From an uncultured Lachnospiraceae bacterium (lineage in GTDB: Bacteria; Bacillota; Clostridia; Lachnospirales; Lachnospiraceae), in the NCBI GenBank assembly GCA_947177925.1, contig CAMWWJ010000077.1:1-11335 (forward strand): a DNA stretch of 11,335 nt, written 5' to 3'. Of the stretch, positions 6,597 to 11,335 are shown one piece after another. Numbering within the stretch: the stretch's first letter is position 1; every line of letters begins with the position of its first letter. A model generated the notes under the pieces. That model had not been told where the DNA came from. It did not search any database and saw nothing but the letters and a program-made list of their open reading frames with translations. Position numbers and translations under genes: made by a program.

Positions 6597-7154
6597 TTAA
6601 ACTCTTGATAAATATTCTCCGGTTCTTGTATCGATCTTGATTACATCATTCTGCTCTACGAATAACGGAACATAAACGGTTGCACCGGTTTCAACAACTG
6701 CCGGCTTTGTAGCTCCCGTAGCCGTGTCTCCTTTAAAGCCCGGCTCTGTTTCCGTAATTTCCAACTCTACAAAAAGAGGAGGCTCAATGGCAAATACACT
6801 TCCGTTATGGGAACATACTTTTACCATTTCATTTTCTTTTACGAACTTTAAGGCATCTCCGATTGCTTCTTTATTCAGTGCAATCTGTTCAAAGCTTTCT
6901 GTGTCCATAAAATTAAATAAATCGCCATCAGAATATAAATATTGCATTTCTTTTCTATCAATACGCGCCTGTGGACATTTTTCTGTTGGTCTGAAGGTCT
7001 TTTCCACTACACCGCCGCTTTTGATGTTTTTAAGCTTTGTACGGACGAATGCAGCACCTTTACCTGGTTTTACATGTTGAAATTCAATGATTTGGAAAAT
7101 ATTGCCATCATATTCGATGGTAATACCATTTCTGAAATCACCAGCTGAAATCAT
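6597..7154 (-). CDS. efp: elongation factor P
   Basis: 185 residues, the normal EF-P length. EF-P binds between the ribosomal P and E sites and relieves stalling at consecutive prolines. The N-terminal KOW-like domain carries HVKPGKGAAFVR with the tip lysine at residue 32, the position modified in Bacillus-type EF-P. The two OB-fold domains follow, with the family blocks EKTFRPTEK, MQYLYSDG, ETEPGFKGDTATGATKPA (about 134-151) and the C-terminal TGEYLSRV. No lysine-modifying enzyme gene (EpmA/EpmB type) is adjacent. AGGAGG lies 9 nt before the ATG, a very strong RBS suited to a highly expressed protein. It lies 69 nt after aroQ with a possible promoter in the gap and is closed by the terminator at 6522-6562. 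In Bacillus subtilis aroQ (yqhS), an M24 peptidase gene (yqhT) and efp are neighbours; here the peptidase gene is absent. Confidence 0.98.
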   Translation of the reverse strand: MISAGDFRNGITIEYDGNIFQIIEFQHVKPGKGAAFVRTKLKNIKSGGVVEKTFRPTEKCPQARIDRKEMQYLYSDGDLFNFMDTESFEQIALNKEAIGDALKFVKENEMVKVCSHNGSVFAIEPPLFVELEITETEPGFKGDTATGATKPAVVETGATVYVPLFVEQNDVIKIDTRTGEYLSRV

Positions 7155-7194
7155 AATCTATTCCTCCTAATATTCCTCGTTATAATTCTTTTCT

Positions 7195-7223
7195 AGTTTA
7201 TAATAAAAATAAGCAATTTTCAA
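7195..7223 (-). promoter_or_regulatory. possible promoter of efp
   Basis: Minus-strand TTGAAA (7218-7223), then either TATAAA at 15 nt (7197-7202) or TAAACT at 17 nt (7195-7200). The -35 touches the aroQ stop codon (7224-7226). The gap is AT-rich, so chance matches are likely. Confidence 0.35.
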
Positions 7224-7655
7224 CTATTTTTTTATCAAATAGTCGATGGCATGTAAATATCCTTCCAAACCCATGCCATAAATCTGATGATCACAAGCAT
7301 CTTTCGTTACGGAATTTTTCCGGAATTCCTCTCTTTTGGTTATATCCGAGATATGAATTTCCACCTTTGGAACAGTGGTTATGCTGGCAAGGGCATCCCG
7401 TATGGCATAGCTGTAATGGGTAAATGCTCCCGGATTGATTACGATTCCCTCCGTACCGTCAAAATAGGCATCCTGAAGCCTGTCGATAATGGCGCCCTCA
7501 TGGTTGCTTTGAAACACTTCTATCTGGCACTGCTCCTCTTCTCCTTTTTTGGCAATCATGTCAAGAAGCCCGTCATAATTGGTATCGCCGTAAATTCCCT
7601 TTTCACGGATTCCTAAAAAGTTCAGATTAGGACCATTGATCACTAATATTTTCAT
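7224..7655 (-). CDS. aroQ: type II 3-dehydroquinate dehydratase
   Basis: 143 residues, the standard size of the type II dodecameric enzyme. It removes water from 3-dehydroquinate to give 3-dehydroshikimate, step 3 of the shikimate pathway. Diagnostic motifs are INGPNLNFLGIRE at the N-terminus, catalytic Tyr22 in GIYG, FQSNHEGAIID (48-58), VINPGAFTHYS (72-82) and catalytic His101 in VEIHISDI. REEFRKNSV (108-116) supplies the substrate-binding arginine. Its ATG overlaps the aroK stop by 4 bp (ATGA), so translation is probably coupled; GGAG lies 10 nt upstream inside aroK. It is the last gene of the overlapped aro cluster. Confidence 0.97.
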   Translation of the reverse strand: MKILVINGPNLNFLGIREKGIYGDTNYDGLLDMIAKKGEEEQCQIEVFQSNHEGAIIDRLQDAYFDGTEGIVINPGAFTHYSYAIRDALASITTVPKVEIHISDITKREEFRKNSVTKDACDHQIYGMGLEGYLHAIDYLIKK

Positions 7656-8158
7656 AAAATCTTTTCTCCTATCTCCTTTAAGATATCTTCAAATTCCTTT
7701 CCGTCCACATCCACTACGAACTGGGAAGCCTCCTCATAAATATCCCAACGCTGAGCCATCATAGTTCTTATTTTTTCTCTGGGATTGTCCCCCTGAAGAA
7801 GCGGCCTGGTATTGTCCTTTTTCAGTCTTTCATAAATAGTGTCTGCATCAGCCCGCAGATAAATCACCTTTCCAAGCTTCTTTAACAGCCTCCTGTTTTC
7901 TTCCCGGAGCACAATACCGCCTCCTACTGCTATGACATATTCTCCGCTTTCTTCCATCAGCTCTTTTATGCAGGCAGTTTCCATGTCCCGGAAATATTCT
8001 TCCCCTTTCCTGTCAAAAAGCTCCGATATGGTCATATCCTCTTTTTTTTCTATCATCCTGTCCGTATCCAGAAAGGGCTTCCTCAACACATAGGAAAGCC
8101 TTTTTCCAATTGTGCTTTTACCGCATCCCATAAAACCGATTAAAATTACGTTACTCAT
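7652..8158 (-). CDS. aroK: shikimate kinase
   Basis: 168 residues. Phosphorylates shikimate to shikimate-3-phosphate with ATP (step 5). Walker A is GFMGCGKST (8-16). The shikimate site is Asp31/Asp33 (FLDTD), Arg57 in YFRDME and Gly79-81 (AVGGG). The lid arginine is in NTRPLL (Arg118), and Arg137 (QRWDIYEE) closes the active site. All catalytic residues are present. The start overlaps the end of aroE by 8 bp; AAGGAAG about 14 nt upstream is a weak, distant RBS, so coupling to aroE translation is likely. The symbol aroK rather than aroL is by convention for a single kinase. Confidence 0.96.
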   Translation of the reverse strand: MSNVILIGFMGCGKSTIGKRLSYVLRKPFLDTDRMIEKKEDMTISELFDRKGEEYFRDMETACIKELMEESGEYVIAVGGGIVLREENRRLLKKLGKVIYLRADADTIYERLKKDNTRPLLQGDNPREKIRTMMAQRWDIYEEASQFVVDVDGKEFEDILKEIGEKIL

Positions 8159-9023
8159 GAATGTTCAATTCTTCCTTCATCTTTTTCAGTATTTCTTCTG
8201 CCGTTTCCTCTGAAACTGTTACATCATTCCACAATTCGTAAGCAATGATTCCCTGAAACAAAAGCATCTTCAGCCCGTTCATGGCCCTGCCGCCGTGAGC
8301 CTTTACCATGGACATGAACTTTGTCTCATAAGGATTATAAATCAAATCCACTGCTGTTTCTATTTTATCATAAAACTCTTCTTCCGAAATAACCACATCC
8401 TCCACATGAGGATAAAGTCCCACGCTGGTTGCCTGAATCGCCAGATACTTTTTGTCAGGAAGTTTCCCGTGGTCAGATAATGCCATGGGAATTATTTTAT
8501 TCTCCTTATAAATCCCATTTACCTCTTTTGCTACTGCCATTGCTTTTTCCATGGAACGGTTCAGTAGATATATTTCTTTTGCCCCCTGTTCCATACAAAG
8601 CATGGCAACCGCCCTTGCTGCTCCTCCTGCTCCAAGAAGAATTACCGACTCTCCCCTCATGGCATAGTTTTCCGTCTCCATTGCCCGGAGCAGTCCCGGC
8701 ATGTCGGTATTGTACCCTTTATAGCCGTTTTCCGTCTTTACAAGAGTATTCACAGCTCCGATATTCTCAGCCAGCTTGTCAATTTCCTTTAGATAAGGAA
8801 TGACTGCGCTTTTATGGGGAACCGTTACATTCAGTCCGTGTATGTGCAGGGCATAGGCTCCTTCTACCGCTTCTCTGATTCTGTCCTGTTCCACCAGAAA
8901 TGGCACATAGACCAGATTTCTGTTTTCCCTCTCTGCCAGATGATTATGTATGACCGGCGACAACGTGTGCTCCACCGGATTTCCCATTAAACCGCAGGTC
9001 CGTGTTTTCCCGTTGATTTTCAT
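8151..9023 (-). CDS. aroE: shikimate dehydrogenase (NADP+)
   Basis: 290 residues. Reduces 3-dehydroshikimate to shikimate with NADPH (step 4). The substrate domain has GNPVEHTLSPVIHN (14-27), where the usual pair of shikimate-binding serines is Thr20 and Ser22; NVTVPHK with catalytic Lys71; and the partner Asp107 in YNTD. The cofactor domain has GAGGAARA (131-138), NRS (155-157), ATSVGLYP and, near the C-terminus, MLLFQG with Gln257. The length and motif set fit a true AroE rather than a YdiB or quinate-type paralogue, helped by its place between yqeG and aroK. The ATG overlaps the yqeG stop by 4 bp. Upstream purines (GGAAAGGCGGG) form a loose RBS. Confidence 0.96.
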   Translation of the reverse strand: MKINGKTRTCGLMGNPVEHTLSPVIHNHLAERENRNLVYVPFLVEQDRIREAVEGAYALHIHGLNVTVPHKSAVIPYLKEIDKLAENIGAVNTLVKTENGYKGYNTDMPGLLRAMETENYAMRGESVILLGAGGAARAVAMLCMEQGAKEIYLLNRSMEKAMAVAKEVNGIYKENKIIPMALSDHGKLPDKKYLAIQATSVGLYPHVEDVVISEEEFYDKIETAVDLIYNPYETKFMSMVKAHGGRAMNGLKMLLFQGIIAYELWNDVTVSEETAEEILKKMKEELNIHE

Positions 9024-9553
9024 TTCAGCCCGCCTTTCCGCTTTTTCTTTTTATTGAGGTCCTTTTTATAGAAGTAAAGCACAATCCATTCCAACCGCCG
9101 TTTGAGTACAATCTGGATTTCCTCCTTTGGATGGATGGGTTTTACCAGATAAGTGGTAATTCCGGCTCTTTGGGCTCCCCATACGTCCGTAAAAAGCTGA
9201 TCACCCACAAACAGAGTAGTTTTCTTATCTGTCCCCATCAGCTCCATTGCTTTTCGGTAATTTTTTACGGCGGGCTTTCCCGCTTTATAAATATAACTTG
9301 TATGAACCTGCTTTGCAAAAGATTTTACTCTTGGCTCCTTATTATTCGACAACAGCATAGTCTGTATTCCCAGCTTATGAAGCCGCAAAAACAATGCCCT
9401 GCTTCTTTCATCAGCAGGAGCGCCATGTGGCACCAATGTATTGTCTATATCAAATATGACTCCCCGGATTCCCTGCCTTTTTAGCTGTTCAAAATCAATC
9501 TGGTAAGTGGAGTCTATGTAATTGTCTGGATAAAATTGCTTTAATATGCTCAT
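9020..9553 (-). CDS. yqeG: YqeG-family HAD-superfamily (IIIA) phosphatase
   Basis: 177 residues from the ATG at 9551-9553. HAD hydrolase; the physiological substrate of YqeG is not established. Motifs are DIDNTL (nucleophile and acid aspartates of motif I), LLSNN (motif II), the lysine in KAGKP (motif III) and GDQLFTD (motif IV). The C-terminus is very basic (LNKKKKRKGGLK). Start choice: the frame remains open back to a GTG at 9608-9610, but that GTG has no RBS and the family N-terminus matches MSILKQFYPDNYIDS, so the ATG is preferred. That ATG also lacks an RBS and sits 6 nt after a -10 box (see the promoter at 9560-9588), which suggests a leaderless mRNA. YqeG next to aroE is also seen in Bacillus (yqeG-yqeH-aroE). 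The stop overlaps aroE by 4 bp. Confidence 0.92.
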   Translation of the reverse strand: MSILKQFYPDNYIDSTYQIDFEQLKRQGIRGVIFDIDNTLVPHGAPADERSRALFLRLHKLGIQTMLLSNNKEPRVKSFAKQVHTSYIYKAGKPAVKNYRKAMELMGTDKKTTLFVGDQLFTDVWGAQRAGITTYLVKPIHPKEEIQIVLKRRLEWIVLYFYKKDLNKKKKRKGGLK

Positions 9554-9559
9554 GGTTCT

Positions 9560-9588
9560 AGTATAAAAAACAGTTGGAGGAATTGCAA
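9560..9588 (-). promoter_or_regulatory. sigma-A promoter of the yqeG-aroE-aroK-aroQ operon
   Basis: Minus-strand TTGCAA (9583-9588), 17-nt spacer, TATACT (9560-9565). Both boxes are close to consensus (4/6 and 5/6). The six bases AGAACC separate the -10 from the ATG at 9553, so the usual start point, about 7 nt downstream, falls on or next to the A of the start codon. Confidence 0.72.
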
Positions 9589-9653
9589 GGTGTTTTTTAG
9601 CGGCAGACACAGGTTTGAAACTTTAAATCCAACCATTTCATGCTATCATTATT

Positions 9654-10481
9654 TCAACCGTTTCTTTCTACCGCCTTCCGGTACCAAAGTGAACCGCCAT
9701 TTTTCAGTACAAAATCCCCATGCTGTTTTGCAGTCTGCGCATCTCCCATTGCCATAGCTATCTGATACATCATATAATTTGCTTTCACTTCTGAAAGCAT
9801 AGAATCATAATAGGAAGTGTACCCTTGTTGAAATATATCATAAATCTTCTGATACTCTCTGGCATTTTCCAATTGCAGCAATACCGGGTATGTCATTGCT
9901 TCTGTATAAAGAGAACGGAAGGCTCCTGTTGGATGAACCATTTTTGCCAATTCCTCCAACCGTTTACAATGGGCAGATAAGGCAGCTTCATCTTTTTCAT
10001 AATAGGAAAGTTTCGCCCAAAGAAGCTCATAACTAAAGCGGCTGGCATTATCCGAACAGTATTTTGAAAACAAGGCAAGTACTTTTTTTGCATCATCAAA
10101 TCTTCCCGCATAATACAAAGCGCTGCATGTATTGTAAAAATGCAGCTTCCAGACTTTATTCCGGCTGCTGTTGGATATCAAAGCTGTATGAAAAGACAGC
10201 ATTCTTACAGGATCACAGTCCTTTAAAAGTATATTTCGGATTTTGGCAGAATTCGTTTTTCTATACCAGATAAATAAAAGAAATGATATCATCATCAATA
10301 CATATGCAGCATCCTGCATCTTCAAATGAAATACAAGGGACACAATGGCAAAGATAACAAACATCCCAGTAATGCTCCTTAGCAGGGAAGCTGTTTTATA
10401 ATAGTGGTTCGCAGACTGTCGGTCCGTCTCTTGAATCTGAATATCTACTGTAGAAATAATATCTTTATATTGCTGCATCAT
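9654..10481 (-). CDS. unrecognised two-helix membrane protein with helical C-terminal domain
   Basis: 275 residues from the ATG at 10479-10481. I do not recognise the family. After a polar N-terminal helix rich in Gln, Asp and Thr (about 35 residues), two hydrophobic helices lie close together (about 36-54 and 58-73) and are followed by RKTNSAK, so both ends probably face the cytoplasm. The remaining 200 residues are helical, with aromatic-rich pairs such as LYYAGRFDDAKKVLALF and NYMMYQIAMAMGDAQTAKQHGDFVL that resemble TPR repeats; this is inference. Start choice: an ATG at 10592 extends the frame by 37 codons but lies inside the nrdR terminator hairpin and has no RBS; GGAGG at 10495-10499 lies 13 nt before the ATG used here. 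No clear promoter or terminator flanks it. Confidence 0.7.
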   Translation of the reverse strand: MMQQYKDIISTVDIQIQETDRQSANHYYKTASLLRSITGMFVIFAIVSLVFHLKMQDAAYVLMMISFLLFIWYRKTNSAKIRNILLKDCDPVRMLSFHTALISNSSRNKVWKLHFYNTCSALYYAGRFDDAKKVLALFSKYCSDNASRFSYELLWAKLSYYEKDEAALSAHCKRLEELAKMVHPTGAFRSLYTEAMTYPVLLQLENAREYQKIYDIFQQGYTSYYDSMLSEVKANYMMYQIAMAMGDAQTAKQHGDFVLKNGGSLWYRKAVERNG

Positions 10482-10559
10482 ATTATTTAAATTTCCTCCA
10501 TTTTCTGCACCTCTGCTCTGTGTGATAGCAAAGCCTGTCCGGTTTCTTATAGGTAAGTA

Positions 10560-10612
10560 AAAGAATGCCCCTCCTCTTTCACCACTTTTCATCAGTGAGT
10601 AAAGAGAAGGGG
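10560..10612 (-). terminator. rho-independent terminator of nrdR
   Basis: Minus-strand CCCCTTCTCTTT (10601-10612) pairs with AAAGAGGAGGGG (10568-10579), with one T-G pair; an inner CACT/AGTG stem (10583-10597) continues the hairpin. CATTCTTTTA follows. It starts 6 nt after the nrdR stop at 10619. Confidence 0.82.
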
Positions 10613-10618
10613 ATCTGC

Positions 10619-11071
10619 TTATCTGTCAAGAACACTTTTAAGCTCATCCATAAAAGTATTTATATCCTTAAATTCACGGTAAACGGAAGCAAATCTTACA
10701 TAGGCAACTGCTTCCAGATCCTTTAATTTATTCATAACCAGCTCACCGATAACGGTACTGGAAATTTCTTTTTCTTCCATATTAAAGATTTCAGTTTCTA
10801 CTTCGTCCACCAACTGGTTGATCTGATTGGCACTGATTGGACGTTTATGACAGGCTCTTAACACTCCTGCCTCAATTTTGGAACGGTCATAGGTTTCTCT
10901 ATTATTATCCTTTTTAATGATAATCAGAGGTATGGTCTCCACCTTCTCATAAGTGGTAAATCTCTTGTCACATTCGTCACAAATCCGACGTCTCCTAATG
11001 GAATTGTTTTCTTCAGCCGGCCTCGAGTCAATTACTCTTGTATTTTCATGGCCACAAAACGGACACTTCAT
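10619..11071 (-). CDS. nrdR: transcriptional repressor NrdR
   Basis: 150 residues, the usual length. NrdR senses ATP/dATP and represses ribonucleotide reductase genes by binding paired NrdR boxes. The N-terminal zinc ribbon has Cys3, Cys6, Cys31 and Cys34 (MKCPFCGHENTRVIDSRP and RRRRICDECDKRFTTYE), with the basic patch Arg26-29 for DNA binding. The ATP-cone domain starts at about 46 with PLIIIKKDNNRETYDRSK and continues through VYREFKDI. AGGGGG lies about 9 nt before the ATG. It has a perfect-consensus promoter with a leader of about 80 nt and a terminator right after the stop, so it is a single-gene unit. No ribonucleotide reductase gene is in the window, and I saw no NrdR box in its own leader. 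Confidence 0.97.
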   Translation of the reverse strand: MKCPFCGHENTRVIDSRPAEENNSIRRRRICDECDKRFTTYEKVETIPLIIIKKDNNRETYDRSKIEAGVLRACHKRPISANQINQLVDEVETEIFNMEEKEISSTVIGELVMNKLKDLEAVAYVRFASVYREFKDINTFMDELKSVLDR

Positions 11072-11158
11072 ATGTGTTTCCCCCTATCCAATTCTCCATG
11101 CAGGCAAATATCCGTATCCTGCCATAATACAGCATTCTTTTGCCCACAGGCTAAGTTC

Positions 11159-11187
11159 ATTATAATGGATAATTTACTTTATGTCAA
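11159..11187 (-). promoter_or_regulatory. perfect-consensus sigma-A promoter of nrdR
   Basis: Minus-strand TTGACA (11182-11187), exactly 17 nt, TATAAT (11159-11164): 12 of 12 consensus bases with optimal spacing. The start is expected near 11152, leaving a leader of about 80 nt that includes a possible short GCAGG/CCTGC hairpin. Confidence 0.9.
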
Positions 11188-11335
11188 CTAATTACTGGAA
11201 ACTTTTTTACGCATTTATAACAGTTAAGGATGTTTTTTCAGAGGGAAAGGATTTGACTATGAGGACGTGGGAGCCAGCAGGGCATAGGATAGTCTTATGG
11301 GCACGCTTTCGCTCTGCAAAGACGCAGCGGTACTA
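11188..11335. other. unassigned edge region; possible plus-strand reading frame or intergenic repeat from 11259
   Basis: No confident gene. On the plus strand, AGGGAAAGG (11242-11250) precedes an ATG at 11259 that stays open for 25 codons to the window edge (begins MRTWEPAGHR). The second frame from 11297 is also open (begins MGTLSLCKDAAVL). Short open frames of this type in Clostridia are often spurious translations of intergenic repeats, so I do not call a gene. It would be the only plus-strand gene of the window and would be divergent from nrdR. Confidence 0.25.

Noticed and set aside
9554..9610. Upstream GTG start for YqeG adding 19 residues
   Set aside because: No RBS precedes it, the extra residues do not match the family N-terminus, and the likely promoter -10 and -35 lie inside this stretch.
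9590..9653. Terminator between the membrane-protein gene and yqeG
   Set aside because: Only 4-bp stems (GGTT/AACC, GAAA/TTTC) without a T-run; no terminator can be supported.
10482..10592. Upstream ATG start for the membrane protein adding 37 residues
   Set aside because: The start lies inside the nrdR terminator hairpin, lacks an RBS and gives a Gly/Arg-rich leader unlike a real N-terminus.

Overview
The window looks like a stretch of a Clostridia chromosome, most likely Lachnospiraceae (Blautia-like). Three things suggest this: consensus sigma-A promoters and strong AGGAGG ribosome-binding sites, a DUF5688-type gene, and typical Firmicutes versions of NrdR, YqeG, EF-P and NADP-type glutamate dehydrogenase. 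This is inference from protein and promoter style; no marker gene fixes the species. Every confident gene is on the minus strand, so transcription runs from high to low coordinates. I see no mobile element, CRISPR array, phage gene or toxin-antitoxin pair.

In transcription order: (1) 11335-10619 holds an unassigned edge region, a perfect-consensus promoter and nrdR (repressor of ribonucleotide reductase genes), ended by a terminator. (2) 10481-9654 encodes an unrecognised two-helix membrane protein with a helical, possibly TPR-like, C-terminal part. (3) 9553-7224 is a tightly overlapped operon, yqeG-aroE-aroK-aroQ, covering shikimate-pathway steps 3 to 5; its promoter lies so close to the yqeG ATG that the mRNA may be leaderless. 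(4) efp (elongation factor P) follows with a possible promoter of its own and a clear terminator. (5) A DUF5688 protein follows, ended by a 15-bp perfect hairpin that seems to overlap the promoter of the next gene. (6) Next is a complete ABC exporter half-transporter. (7) tRNA-Arg(CCG) has its own strong promoter and a downstream terminator. (8) A membrane-anchored protein with two C-terminal SH3b domains follows, with a terminator. (9) Next is a Gfo/Idh/MocA-family oxidoreductase. (10) The 5' part of gdhA runs off the left edge; its promoter is preceded by a tandem octamer and an 11-bp inverted repeat that look like a regulator site.

The region is mostly conserved housekeeping: aromatic amino-acid and chorismate precursor supply, ammonium assimilation, translation (EF-P, tRNA-Arg) and dNTP control. 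I found no evidence for a new multi-gene system. The most interesting points are regulatory: the probable leaderless yqeG start, the terminator/promoter overlap before the ABC gene, the terminator placed directly before the oxidoreductase RBS, and the operator-like repeats upstream of gdhA. Two poorly characterised proteins (9654-10481 and 5505-6443) are the main protein-level unknowns.
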